Below are positions 52,087-60,745 of a DNA stretch of 64,000 nt, one piece after another; the first letter of the stretch is position 1, and each line of letters begins with the position of its first letter. Location of the stretch: NCBI RefSeq assembly GCF_016907255.1, contig NZ_JAFBBQ010000001.1, positions 1,488,001-1,552,000 of the forward strand. Direction: 5' to 3'. The translations under genes and the position numbers were made by a program. Under the pieces are notes generated by a model. It worked only from the letters and a program-made list of their open reading frames with translations, made no database searches and had not been told where the DNA came from. Origin of the DNA: Microbacterium keratanolyticum (GTDB lineage Bacteria > Actinomycetota > Actinomycetes > Actinomycetales > Microbacteriaceae).

Positions 52087-53469
52087 TCAGCGCGCGAGGC
52101 GCTCGGCGATTCCCGTGTACGTGGCGGGCGTCAGCGCGAGCAGACGCTGCTTCGCGGCATCGCCGATCTCGAGGCCCTGCACGAACTCGGCAAGCTCGGC
52201 CGCACCGACGCGGTGACCGCGGGTGAGTTCCTTGAGCAGCGCGTAGGGGTCGGTGATCGTCGAACGGCCGGCGACGACCTCCGCGCGGATCACGGTCTGG
52301 ATCGCCTCGGCGAGAACTTCCCAGTTCGTGTCGAGGTCGTCGAGCAGCACGTCGCGGCGCAGCGAGATCGCGTTCAGGCCGCGGCGCAGGTTGTCGAGCG
52401 CGAGCAGCGAGTGCCCGAACGCGACGCCGATGTTGCGCTGCGTCGTCGAGTCCGTGAGGTCACGCTGCAGGCGCGAAGTGACGAGCGTCTGGGACAGCGA
52501 GCCGAGCAGCGCGCCCGAGATCTCGAGGTTCGCCTCGGCGTTCTCGAAGCGGATCGGATTGATCTTGTGCGGCATCGTCGACGATCCGGTCGCACCGGCG
52601 ACGGGGATCTGTGCGAAGTAGCCGAGCGAGATGTAGGTCCAGATGTCGGTCGCGAGGTTGTGCAGGATGCCACCGGCGTGACGCACGCGGTCGTACAGTT
52701 CGACCTGCCAGTCGTGCGACTCGATCTGGGTCGTCAGCAGGTTGAATCCGATGCCCATGCCCTCGATGTACTCGCGGGCGATCGTGGGCCAGTCGGCGTT
52801 GGGGTCGGCCGACAGGTGCGCCGACCAGGTGCCGGTCGCGCCGGAGAACTTCGCGAGGTAGTCGGATGCCGCGATCTGAGCGCGCACGCGCTCGAGGCGC
52901 CATGCGAAGACGGCGAGTTCCTTGCCCATGGTCGAGGGGGTGGCCGGCTGGCCGTGGGTGCGCGACAGCATCGCCGCATCCGCGTGCTCCTCGCCCAGCT
53001 CGCGGAGCTTGGCGATCACGGTGTCGAGGGCGGGCAGCCAGACCTCTTCGACGGCGCGCTTGACGGTCAGCGCGTACGAGGCCGAGTTGATGTCCTCGCT
53101 CGTGCACGCGAAGTGGGTGAGCTCGGCGATCTTGTCGAGACCGAGGGTCGCGAGACGGTCGCGCACGAGGTACTCGATGGCCTTGACGTCGTGCTGCGTC
53201 ACGGCTTCCTTCTCTGCGAGCCAGTCGATCTCGTCCTGGCCGAAGTCGCGGTACAGACCGCGCAGTGCCTGCTTGTCGGCATCCGACAGCGGCTGGGTCT
53301 CGAACAGCGAGCGATCGGTGAGCGCGATGAGCCACTCGACCTCGACCTCGACGCGGGCGCGGTTCAGGCCTGCCTCGGAGAGGTAGTCCGACAGCGCCGC
53401 GACGGCACCGCGGTAGCGGCCATCGAGCGGGCTCAGCGGCTGGAACGGGAGGGAAGGCTGGGCAGTCAG
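52087..53469 (-). CDS. purB: Adenylosuccinate lyase, apparent CTG start
   Basis: 460 residues. It cleaves SAICAR and adenylosuccinate in purine synthesis. Motifs: PLSPLDGRY at the N-terminus, TSEDINSASY, SRTHGQPATPSTMGKE, and the fumarase-superfamily signature GSSTMPHKINPI with the catalytic serine loop. The sequence before PLSPLDGRY (LTAQPSLPFQ) has no ATG, GTG or TTG in frame until inside the upstream phosphatase gene. A CTG at 53467-53469 lies six bases after a perfect AGGAGG, so initiation at CTG is the best reading. It is downstream of the tyrosine phosphatase gene by 25 bases. Confidence 0.95.
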   Translation of the reverse strand: MTAQPSLPFQPLSPLDGRYRGAVAALSDYLSEAGLNRARVEVEVEWLIALTDRSLFETQPLSDADKQALRGLYRDFGQDEIDWLAEKEAVTQHDVKAIEYLVRDRLATLGLDKIAELTHFACTSEDINSASYALTVKRAVEEVWLPALDTVIAKLRELGEEHADAAMLSRTHGQPATPSTMGKELAVFAWRLERVRAQIAASDYLAKFSGATGTWSAHLSADPNADWPTIAREYIEGMGIGFNLLTTQIESHDWQVELYDRVRHAGGILHNLATDIWTYISLGYFAQIPVAGATGSSTMPHKINPIRFENAEANLEISGALLGSLSQTLVTSRLQRDLTDSTTQRNIGVAFGHSLLALDNLRRGLNAISLRRDVLLDDLDTNWEVLAEAIQTVIRAEVVAGRSTITDPYALLKELTRGHRVGAAELAEFVQGLEIGDAAKQRLLALTPATYTGIAERLAR

Positions 53470-53494
53470 GGGAGACCTCCTGATAGAGGCACCC

Positions 53495-54004
53495 TCAGTG
53501 GCGGGGCGCCGGCGGCCGAATGGCGGGTTCGAGCTGTCGGAGAAGACCGTGGCTCGCGTTCTCAATCATACCGAGCACGTCGTCGAACATCTGGGTGTCG
53601 GCGTAGTACGGATCGGGCACATCGAGGCCGTCTCCGTGGGCTCCGAAGGTGAGCAGCAGCGTGACCTTGCCCTCATCGGATTCATCGCGCGCCCACTGCG
53701 TCAGAATGCGCTCGTGCGTGCGGTCGAGTGCGACGACGAGGTCGTTCTCGGCGAACGAGTCGGCGGTGAACTGGCGGGCGCGATGTGCGGAGCCGTCGTA
53801 GCCGCGGCGTGCGAGCGCGTCGATCGTGCGCTCATCAGCGTGCTCGCCGACGTGCCAATCTCCGGTGCCGGCGCTGCGCGAGACGATGCGGCCGCTGAGT
53901 CCGCGTTCCTTCACCAGCTCGCGGAAGACGATCTCTGCCATCGGGGAGCGGCAGATGTTGCCTGTGCACACGAAGATGACGCGAAACGGGTCCGGATCGG
54001 TCAT
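53495..54004 (-). CDS. Low-molecular-weight protein tyrosine phosphatase
   Basis: 169 residues. FVCTGNICRS contains the C-x5-R-S catalytic loop (Cys13, Arg19), and VPDPYY carries the general-acid Asp. Length and layout are standard for bacterial LMW-PTPs that act on phosphotyrosine in kinases or surface-polysaccharide proteins. GATAAT (54011-54016 on this strand) ends six bases before the ATG, implying a leaderless transcript; CTGGCA 17 bases further up may be the -35. It is first in a two-gene unit with purB. Confidence 0.93.
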   Translation of the reverse strand: MTDPDPFRVIFVCTGNICRSPMAEIVFRELVKERGLSGRIVSRSAGTGDWHVGEHADERTIDALARRGYDGSAHRARQFTADSFAENDLVVALDRTHERILTQWARDESDEGKVTLLLTFGAHGDGLDVPDPYYADTQMFDDVLGMIENASHGLLRQLEPAIRPPAPRH

Positions 54005-54134
54005 TGCTCCATTATCGACCAGGAGACGGATGCTGCCAGTGCCGTTTCCTGCACAGCGGCGAGCGTTCATCAACTGTGCACGCACGGGGGACAGCGTCGG
54101 CGGTGACCGACGACTCCCGTTCACAGTGGACGTC

Positions 54135-54401
54135 ATGACCCCTGTGAACGCGATCCCCGTCATCAGCGCTGCGATCGAAGAACCGTGGCAGCTCTCCGAG
54201 GTCCGGGCTCAGCTGGGCCGCATCCGCGATGACCTCACCGATCTGCACGCGACGCTGCAGGGTCTGATCGCGCAGACGACGTGGGAGACCCGATCACGGG
54301 CGATCAACGCGTTCCAGAGTCGACTGCGCGATCACGCGGAGCACACAGCGGGAGCACTCACGATCATCGACGACGAGATCACGCGATTCGGGGCCTGGTG
54401 A
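54135..54401 (+). CDS. Small WXG100-like helical protein
   Basis: 88 residues, all helical in appearance, with a central W (TTWETRS) about where ESAT-6/WXG100 proteins carry W-x-G, flanked by two amphipathic helices. The Gly is absent, so assignment to WXG100 rests on size, shape and context. The stop overlaps the next ATG (TGATG), as in ESX substrate/effector pairs. The ATG at 54135 is preferred; an in-frame GTG lies nine bases upstream. No ESX secretion genes are in the window. Confidence 0.6.
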   Translation: MTPVNAIPVISAAIEEPWQLSEVRAQLGRIRDDLTDLHATLQGLIAQTTWETRSRAINAFQSRLRDHAEHTAGALTIIDDEITRFGAW

Positions 54402-55699
54402 TGGCAGAGGGTGACCTCGACATCTCCACCGGCGGCGTGCTCGCCGTGGACAGTGAGCAGCTCCGCGACGTCCACGACCAGCTGATCCGGGTACGCGACG
54501 GCATCGAGATCGTTCCGGGGCGCCTGCAGAACGCATCGAGCCTTGCCGGAGACGTGGGGCGCGAGTTCGCTGAGCCGGCGCTGGTGCTGCGGATGCGAGA
54601 GCTGTCCGACGAGGTTGCGCAGACCTGCGCGAGCCTGATGGCCACGATTCAGACGTTCGAGCTCGTCGAAGCGCGACTCAGCGGTACTCCGCTCATTGAG
54701 CAGCAGCGTGATCGCCCCTGGTGGGACTGGCTGGGGACGACGCGCTGGTTTCGGGATCCCACTCTGGCTGAGCGCGCGGATGACGTGATCGCCGAATGGC
54801 AGTTCAATCGCACGCATCCCTTCGCCCAGAAGGCGGCGGACATGGGGCTCTTCCTCGCTCGGAGCGGACTCGGTCCGCTCAGCTACGTGGTCCTTGCCGC
54901 ACTCGGACGCGCCTATCCCGCTCTGGTCGACGCTGTCGGACGGGGAGTCATCCCGGGCCATGCCCCGCTCGCACCGAAGGAGCACAGCACGTCTCTTCAC
55001 GTCACGACGGACACACGACCGCGGCCCCCGATCCGGGGCGTCGAGGACGCCGTCATCCGCATGCAGATGACCGAAGACGCGCAGGTCAGCGTCGAGACCT
55101 ACGAGATGCCGGACGGCACGTCGAAGTACATCGTCTACATCAAGGGCACGGATCTCCTCGACCCGGGCCAGCCCTGGGACATGCAGTCCAACACCGACCT
55201 CTACATGTCCCAGCAGGAGTCAGCGTCTTTCGCTGCCGCCGAGAGCGCGATGCGACTCGCGGGGATCCAGCCCAGTGACCCGATCCTGCTGTTCACCCAT
55301 TCGCAGGGCGGCATGATCGGCACCCATCTGGCGGCGAGCGGGGAGTTCACCGTGCTGGCGCACACGTCGTTCGGCAATCCTGTTCAGGCCGTGCCGATTC
55401 CTGGCGTGCTGGATGTCCCCGTGCGGCACAAGGATGACCCGGTGGCCAGGCTCGCGGGCGGCGGTACAGGGATGGAGACCGATGACAGCGTGCTTGTCGA
55501 ACGTCTGGCCTTTCCTGAGACCGACATCCGTGACTTCGGCATGCGCAGTCATCATCTCGATGCCTATCGAGAGACAGCGGCGCTCATGGACAAGTCGTCG
55601 GATGGCCGTCTTGACGACCTGCGGGCGATCATCGCCGGGTTCGATCGGGCGACCCTGGTCACCGCGCGCAACTTCACCGCCGACGATCCGGCGCGGTGA
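54401..55699 (+). CDS. Lipase-like alpha/beta hydrolase with helical N-terminal domain
   Basis: 432 residues. Residues 1-100 are helical and similar in length to WXG100-type or LXG-like targeting domains. A Trp-rich linker (RPWWDWLGTTRWF) and a short hydrophobic segment follow. The C-terminal half is a hydrolase: YIVYIKGTDLLDPG, the nucleophile elbow FTHSQGGMIG, an Asp-containing VRHKDDPVARL and a candidate His in RSHHLDAY. There is no Sec signal. The layout (small helical partner, then hydrolase with helical N-terminus) resembles type VII-secreted effectors; that is inference. Its 3' end overlaps the convergent GDPD gene by 26 bases. Confidence 0.72.
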   Translation: MAEGDLDISTGGVLAVDSEQLRDVHDQLIRVRDGIEIVPGRLQNASSLAGDVGREFAEPALVLRMRELSDEVAQTCASLMATIQTFELVEARLSGTPLIEQQRDRPWWDWLGTTRWFRDPTLAERADDVIAEWQFNRTHPFAQKAADMGLFLARSGLGPLSYVVLAALGRAYPALVDAVGRGVIPGHAPLAPKEHSTSLHVTTDTRPRPPIRGVEDAVIRMQMTEDAQVSVETYEMPDGTSKYIVYIKGTDLLDPGQPWDMQSNTDLYMSQQESASFAAAESAMRLAGIQPSDPILLFTHSQGGMIGTHLAASGEFTVLAHTSFGNPVQAVPIPGVLDVPVRHKDDPVARLAGGGTGMETDDSVLVERLAFPETDIRDFGMRSHHLDAYRETAALMDKSSDGRLDDLRAIIAGFDRATLVTARNFTADDPAR

Positions 55700-56444
55700 T
55701 GCCGGGCTCAGGTGCAGAACCGAGAGCGAACTGATCACGTACGGCCAGTGCCCCGGCCGGGTCGTTGGTGATGATTCCACCGATGTCCGCCGTGATGAAG
55801 CGCTCCCAGAGTCGGGGGTCGTCGACGGTCCATACGCGCAGGGTCATTTCCGCCTCGTGAAATCCTTCGAGGACGCCAGGATCCTGCAACGTCGCGAAGT
55901 GCGGGTGTGCCTGGGTGATCCCGATCCGCGAGAAGTAGGCCCACGGGTCAATCAGTCCGTCCGCGTACAGAGCCGCCGTCTGGATCCGCCCGTCCCGTTC
56001 GCGGAGCTCGGTCAGAAGACTGTGCTGGAAGGAGGACACGACGATGCGGTCGCGCATTCCTGAACCTCGCAAAGAACGTTCGATGCGTTCCGTGATGCCG
56101 GGATAGCGGTGCAGCAGGTTCTTCACCTCGACGTTCAGTTGAAGGCCGGTGGGAGCGAGGAGGTCATAGACCTCTTCCAGGAGTGGGACGCGCGTCGGCC
56201 CTGTCGTTTCATCTCCGACCACGATCTGAGCGAGATCAGACACAGATGCGTCCCCGACGGTGAGGATCTTCCCCCCGGGCAGGGGCACCCTGCCGTCATG
56301 GAGACAGACCAGGTGTCCGTCGCGCGTGAGGTGCACATCGAGTTCGATGCCGTCTGCGCCTTCCTGGACTGCCTGCGCGTAGGACTCGAGCGTGTTGGCG
56401 GCGGTGACACCGGTCGAGCGCGCATGCGCCCAGATCAGGGTCAT
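55674..56444 (-). CDS. Glycerophosphodiester phosphodiesterase
   Basis: 256 residues of the GDPD TIM-barrel family, hydrolysing glycerophosphodiesters to glycerol 3-phosphate and an alcohol. NTLESYAQAVQEGADGIELDV gives the metal Glu/Asp (quoted in part), LTRDGHLVCLHDG the second His, and VEVKN the third metal region. The usual N-terminal AHRG is AHARS, with the Arg displaced by one residue. There is no signal peptide. It overlaps the RpiR regulator stop by four bases, so it is translated with it and is probably part of the same regulon. Confidence 0.88.
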   Translation of the reverse strand: MTLIWAHARSTGVTAANTLESYAQAVQEGADGIELDVHLTRDGHLVCLHDGRVPLPGGKILTVGDASVSDLAQIVVGDETTGPTRVPLLEEVYDLLAPTGLQLNVEVKNLLHRYPGITERIERSLRGSGMRDRIVVSSFQHSLLTELRERDGRIQTAALYADGLIDPWAYFSRIGITQAHPHFATLQDPGVLEGFHEAEMTLRVWTVDDPRLWERFITADIGGIITNDPAGALAVRDQFALGSAPEPGITAPDRRR

Positions 56445-57388
56445 CTGGGCGCCTCGTTCTCTGCCCGGTGATTGGCCCGCAGTGCATGCGTCGAAGGGAT
56501 GTGCGCCGTCGCCGCGAGCGTCTCCGCCGAACGTTGCGGGTCTCGCTGCGCGACGCGCGTGTAGAGGACGTCAAGCACCAGCAACTGGGCGTGACGTGCG
56601 GCGAAGGATGCCGTGCGGTACGGCATCTCTCTTCCGATCGCCGTGAGGTGGATGTCGGCGACGCGCGCCAGTGGCGAGTTGGCATCTCCGGTGACGGCGA
56701 TGGTGGCGGCCCCTCGAGACTTGGCCTCGGACAGGGCGTCGTAGACCTCCCGCGTGCGTCCCGACGCGGAGATCGCGATCGCCGCGTCGCCCGGCCGGCG
56801 CAAGGCGGCAGAGCTGAGCGCGCTGTGCATGGCCGTCCACGCGCGGATCTGGATGCCGATTCCCAGCATTCGCAGTTCGAGTTCGTTTGAGATCACCGCG
56901 CTTGCGCCCGCGCCATAGACATCGACGCTGCGCGCTGACGCGACCACTGCGGCGGCCTCTTCCAGGGCCGCGCGATCGAGGGAGCGCGCGGCGAACTGCA
57001 TGGCGTCGACATCCACGCTCGTCATCACCTGGATCACGTGCTCGAGATCGTCTTCCGGTCCGATCTCCTCGTACCCGGCTGAGATCCAACGCGGCTCCTG
57101 GGCGCGGCCAGACTCCTGGGCGATGTGCAACAGCAGAGCTTGGTAACTACTGAGCCCGACCGCCTGACAGAAGCGGGTGACCGTCGGCTGGGAGACGCCC
57201 ACCTCTGCGGCGAGCTGCGCAGCCGAGAGTGAGGCGACGCCCTCCGGGTCATCGAGAACGCGGCGAGCGACGAGCAACATGGATGGGGAGAGCCGGGGCA
57301 GCGCCAGACGGATCTGGTCCGTGACGGCAGGCTGATCCGGCGCGAGAAGTCCGCGGTGGCCGGGCTCGATTGGAATGCGCGTGGTCAT
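56441..57388 (-). CDS. MurR/RpiR-family SIS-domain regulator
   Basis: 315 residues. The N-terminal RpiR HTH (LSPSMLLVARRVLDDPEGVAS, then SAAQLAAEVGVSQPTVTRF; quoted in parts) is followed by a SIS sugar-phosphate domain (DVYGAGASAVISNELEL, AISASGRTREV). It should sense an amino-sugar phosphate made by the adjacent kinase. The divergent operon encodes an amino-sugar importer and kinase, and the 158-base gap carries a palindrome that it may bind. The ATG at 57388 has GAGAG six bases before. Confidence 0.9.
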   Translation of the reverse strand: MTTRIPIEPGHRGLLAPDQPAVTDQIRLALPRLSPSMLLVARRVLDDPEGVASLSAAQLAAEVGVSQPTVTRFCQAVGLSSYQALLLHIAQESGRAQEPRWISAGYEEIGPEDDLEHVIQVMTSVDVDAMQFAARSLDRAALEEAAAVVASARSVDVYGAGASAVISNELELRMLGIGIQIRAWTAMHSALSSAALRRPGDAAIAISASGRTREVYDALSEAKSRGAATIAVTGDANSPLARVADIHLTAIGREMPYRTASFAARHAQLLVLDVLYTRVAQRDPQRSAETLAATAHIPSTHALRANHRAENEAPR

Positions 57389-57410
57389 TCGTTCTCTCTG
57401 ACGTCGTACC

Positions 57411-57422
57411 GATTCATGAATC
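57411..57422. promoter_or_regulatory. Palindrome upstream of the RpiR gene
   Basis: GATTCATGAATC is a perfect 12-bp palindrome. Related half-sites recur in the gap (GCATGAATGAT near 57464-57478 and GAA-N3-TTC near 57508-57517), as expected for an RpiR operator region controlling both directions. Confidence 0.55.
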
Positions 57423-57546
57423 TCAGCTGAACTCTCTCGTATGAGGTGGACAGGCAACGCTTAGGTATGCATGAATGATACATGCCACAGTTTCGCGGCA
57501 ACTGTATGAACCATTCCTAGTCCGCATCAATCCCTCAGGAGAATAG

Positions 57547-58302
57547 ATGATCAGCGCCACGGCTCCGCGTTTCGAGCAGGAAGTCCTCGGCCGAATCCGA
57601 GACATCACAGAGGGCGCTCGCTCGGGGGAGCTCGACGAAGCCATCACGATGATCGCGGAAGCACTGCGCGCAGGCGGCGTGATCCACGCGTTCGGCACCG
57701 GCCATTCCGAAGCGTTCGCGATGGAGATCGCCGGCCGTGCGGGCGGATTGATCCCCAGCAACAAGGTGGCCCTGCGTGACACAGTGCTGTGGGGTGAACG
57801 CTCAAGCACCGAACTCGTGGCAGACCCGCCGCTGGAGCGAGACCCGCAGATCGCGGACGAGATCTTCGCCACAGTTCCTCGTCATGCTGAGGACATCTTC
57901 GTCATTGCCTCCAACTCCGGCGTCAACGGCTCGATCGTGGGCATGGCGCTGCTCGCGCAGTCGCACGGTCACAAGGTCATCGCCGTCACCAGCCTTGCGC
58001 ACACGGCACGGGTCAGCCCGATCCATCCGAGCGGCAAAAGACTGTGCGAGATCGCAGATGTCGTCATCGACAACCGCGCGCCGTACGGTGACGCAGTGCT
58101 GGAAGGGGAAGTGCCGATGGGCGCAGTCTCGTCGATCACCTCCGCGTATCTCGCGCAGCTGTTGACAGTCGGTGTGGCCTCGGCCCTGGAAGCCACAGGC
58201 GACGTCGTCCCGGTCTTCCTATCCGCCAACGTCCCCGGGGGCGACGCCCACAATCGGGCTCTCCAAGCTCAGTACGGATCGCGGATTCGCCGCGTGGCCT
58301 GA
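57547..58302 (+). CDS. SIS-domain sugar isomerase-like protein (UPF0309 type)
   Basis: 251 residues. A helical N-terminus (about 1-40) is followed by one SIS fold: FGTGHSEAFAMEIAGRAGG and ASNSGVNGSIVGMAL hold the sugar-phosphate loops. There is no PTS, kinase or HTH domain. Relatives stand beside amino-sugar uptake genes and may be isomerases, deaminases or etherases of a sugar phosphate. First gene of the divergent operon; SD AGGAGA precedes the ATG. The exact reaction is unknown. Confidence 0.8.
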   Translation: MISATAPRFEQEVLGRIRDITEGARSGELDEAITMIAEALRAGGVIHAFGTGHSEAFAMEIAGRAGGLIPSNKVALRDTVLWGERSSTELVADPPLERDPQIADEIFATVPRHAEDIFVIASNSGVNGSIVGMALLAQSHGHKVIAVTSLAHTARVSPIHPSGKRLCEIADVVIDNRAPYGDAVLEGEVPMGAVSSITSAYLAQLLTVGVASALEATGDVVPVFLSANVPGGDAHNRALQAQYGSRIRRVA

Positions 58303-58361
58303 GGCCCCTTCTCAAAATCCTTCCTTTCCTGACATCAACGACATACAACGGAGTGCAAACG

Positions 58362-59774
58362 ATGGTCTCGTCTCAGAAGCCGATCAGTCGGCGACAGGTT
58401 CTCTCACTCATGGGGTTGGCCGCCGTGGCCGTGCCGCTCGCCGCCTGTGCGGCGACACCGGGCGGAACGGCGTTCGGCACCCCTAGCGCCACCCCGGTTC
58501 CCACGCTCGATGCGAAAAACCCGTTCGGGGTCACGGCCGGCACCACTGTTGACAGCGTCATCTTCGACAACGCGAAGAACACCGAGTTCTTCGCCTACCT
58601 TGCGAAGGAGCTTGAGAAGTCCTCCTCGGCCCTGACGTTGGCAGTGACGCCGTCTGCGCAGATCGCGCAGCAGGTGCAGCCTCGTTTCGTGGCAGGCAAT
58701 CCGCCGGACCTGCTTCACTCTGCGGGGGCCGGGTCGATTCCTGTTGCGACGCTGTTGCCGAGCGTGCTCGACCTCAACGATCTCGTAGATGCGCCCAACC
58801 TCGAAGGTGACGTCATCCGTGACGCCGTCTATCCCGGGGTGCTCGAGTTGGCCGATTTCGACGGCAAGCTCGCCGCAATCAACTACTCCCTGAGCGTGCA
58901 TGCCCTGTGGTACTCCCGCAGTCTTTTCTCAAAGATGGGGTGGAAGGCGCCGCGGACCTGGGATGAAGCGATGGACCTCGGCGCAGCGGCGAAGAAGGAG
59001 GGCAAGTACCTCTTCACGTGGGGCAAAGAGGCAGCGTCGTACTACCTGTCGATGGCGATCGACAGTGCCATCAAGGAGGGCGGCAACGAGGTGCGCGTCG
59101 CGCTCGCCAATCTGGAGCCGAAGTCTTGGAGCCAACCGGCCGTCAAGGCGGCGTTCACGGCGATGAAGAAAGCCGTCGACGCGGGCTACTTCCTTCCGGG
59201 CGGCGCTGGCACGCAGTTCAAGGCCGCCCAAGCACAGTGGAGTCTGCGCCAGGAGGCGATCATGTACCCCTCGGGTTCGTGGATCGAAGCGGAGATGGGA
59301 GCGGAGATCGCCGACGGCTTCGAGATGGTCGGCGCGCCGAACCCGACAGTGACCACGAAGTCGGCCTTGCCGTATGAGGCGATTCGCTTTGCGGGCGGCA
59401 ACCGCTTCGTCGTTCCGACCGCTGGGGCGAATACGGTCGGCGCCAAGGAGACACTGCGTACCATGCTGTCCCGCGATGCCGCGATCGAGTTCGCCCGCAT
59501 CAACAAGTCTCCGACGATCTTGCGCAACACTGTCCCGAAGGACGGTTTCGGCTCTACCGCGCTCGTCTCCGCGACCGACCTGCTCGAACAGGCGGGCACA
59601 AACGCCTACGCGTGGGACTTCACGGACGCCTACCCCTTCGGGGACGACAAGGGGCGAGTCATGAACGACTTCCTCTCTGGAGGTATGTCGGTCGCCGATG
59701 CGCTCTCCGAGCTGCAAAAGGCGTCGGATCGCATCCGCGAAGATGACACCATCGTGAAGATCAAGGCGTCATGA
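58362..59774 (+). CDS. ABC importer binding lipoprotein, N-acetylglucosamine/diacetylchitobiose (NgcE) type
   Basis: 470 residues. The N-terminus has a twin-arginine-like SRRQVLSLMG and lipobox AAC, so Tat export as a lipoprotein is possible. KNPFGVTAGTTVDSVIFDN and the later RFVAGNPPDLLHS pattern follow NgcE-type binding proteins of Streptomyces. It would capture GlcNAc, chitobiose or a similar amino sugar. It overlaps the first permease by four bases. The ATG at 58362 is preferred over a GTG nine bases upstream. Confidence 0.87.
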   Translation: MVSSQKPISRRQVLSLMGLAAVAVPLAACAATPGGTAFGTPSATPVPTLDAKNPFGVTAGTTVDSVIFDNAKNTEFFAYLAKELEKSSSALTLAVTPSAQIAQQVQPRFVAGNPPDLLHSAGAGSIPVATLLPSVLDLNDLVDAPNLEGDVIRDAVYPGVLELADFDGKLAAINYSLSVHALWYSRSLFSKMGWKAPRTWDEAMDLGAAAKKEGKYLFTWGKEAASYYLSMAIDSAIKEGGNEVRVALANLEPKSWSQPAVKAAFTAMKKAVDAGYFLPGGAGTQFKAAQAQWSLRQEAIMYPSGSWIEAEMGAEIADGFEMVGAPNPTVTTKSALPYEAIRFAGGNRFVVPTAGANTVGAKETLRTMLSRDAAIEFARINKSPTILRNTVPKDGFGSTALVSATDLLEQAGTNAYAWDFTDAYPFGDDKGRVMNDFLSGGMSVADALSELQKASDRIREDDTIVKIKAS

Positions 59775-60745
59775 CCTCACCTGTCATCGCACCGACTCCC
59801 GAGACGGCGACGACGCGGCGGGGTGGTCGCCTCGGTGCGGGAGGCGCTGACCGGCTCTCACTTCTGCTGGTCTTCATCGGAGTGCCGCTGGCGCTCTATG
59901 TCACCTTCGTCATCTGGCCGATGCTGCAGGCGGTGGTGTATTCGCTGACGGACTGGTCGGGCTTCACCGCGGGGTTCCAGTTCATCGGCTTGGGCAACTA
60001 CGCGCAGCTCATGGGCGACGAGTCGTTCTTGATCGCGATTCGCAACAACCTGACGATGCTGGTGGTGATGCCGCTCATCACGCTGGCGATCGGCTTCGCG
60101 CTGGCAATCATGGTGACGATCGGCGGAGATATGCGCGGCGGTGTGTCGGGTGTCAAGGGTGCGGCGTTCTATCGCGTCGCTGCCTTCTTCCCGGGAGTCA
60201 TTCCCTCGATCATCGTCGGGATCATCTTCGCGCAGGTCTACGATCCGAACAACGGCATCCTGAACGGTCTTCTCACGGGCGTGGGTCTCGAGCAGTTCCG
60301 TTCATTCGCCTGGCTCGGAGATCCTGCCACCGCCATGGGGGCGACGGTCGCCGCCGTGGTCTGGGCGTCTGCAGGTTTCTACATGGTGCTGTTCGTCGCC
60401 GCGATCCGTGGCATAGACACGGAGCTGTTCGACGCCGCTCGTCTGGACGGTGCGGGGCGGGTGCGTATCGCGCTGTCGATCGTGCTGCCGGGGATCGCGA
60501 AGAACGTGAAATCCGCGTACATCTATGTCGGCATCGCCGCTCTCGACGTCTTCGTTTTCCTCCAGGCATTCAACCCGAACGGGGGGCCGCAGCGCTCCAC
60601 ACTCGGCATCACGCAGGAGATCTACTCGGCGGCATTCCTGGATGGTCGTTTCGGGTTGGCGTGTGCGATGGGTGTCGTCCTCACGCTGTTGACCTTCATC
60701 TTCGTCGCGCTCGTGGGCCTGGCGGGAAGGATCGGAAGAAAATGA
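59771..60745 (+). CDS. Amino-sugar ABC importer permease (NgcF type)
   Basis: 324 residues, six helices, EAA loop GIDTELFDAARLDGAGRVRI. The first helix (VFIGVPLALYVTFVIWPML) follows a 30-residue cytoplasmic segment. It overlaps both neighbours by four bases and pairs with the next permease. Confidence 0.92.
   Translation: MTSPVIAPTPETATTRRGGRLGAGGADRLSLLLVFIGVPLALYVTFVIWPMLQAVVYSLTDWSGFTAGFQFIGLGNYAQLMGDESFLIAIRNNLTMLVVMPLITLAIGFALAIMVTIGGDMRGGVSGVKGAAFYRVAAFFPGVIPSIIVGIIFAQVYDPNNGILNGLLTGVGLEQFRSFAWLGDPATAMGATVAAVVWASAGFYMVLFVAAIRGIDTELFDAARLDGAGRVRIALSIVLPGIAKNVKSAYIYVGIAALDVFVFLQAFNPNGGPQRSTLGITQEIYSAAFLDGRFGLACAMGVVLTLLTFIFVALVGLAGRIGRK

Noticed and set aside
53469..53565. Upstream in-frame extension of purB to a GTG/ATG inside the phosphatase gene
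   Set aside because: It would overlap the phosphatase coding sequence, lacks homology to PurB N-termini and ignores the ideal AGGAGG just before the CTG.
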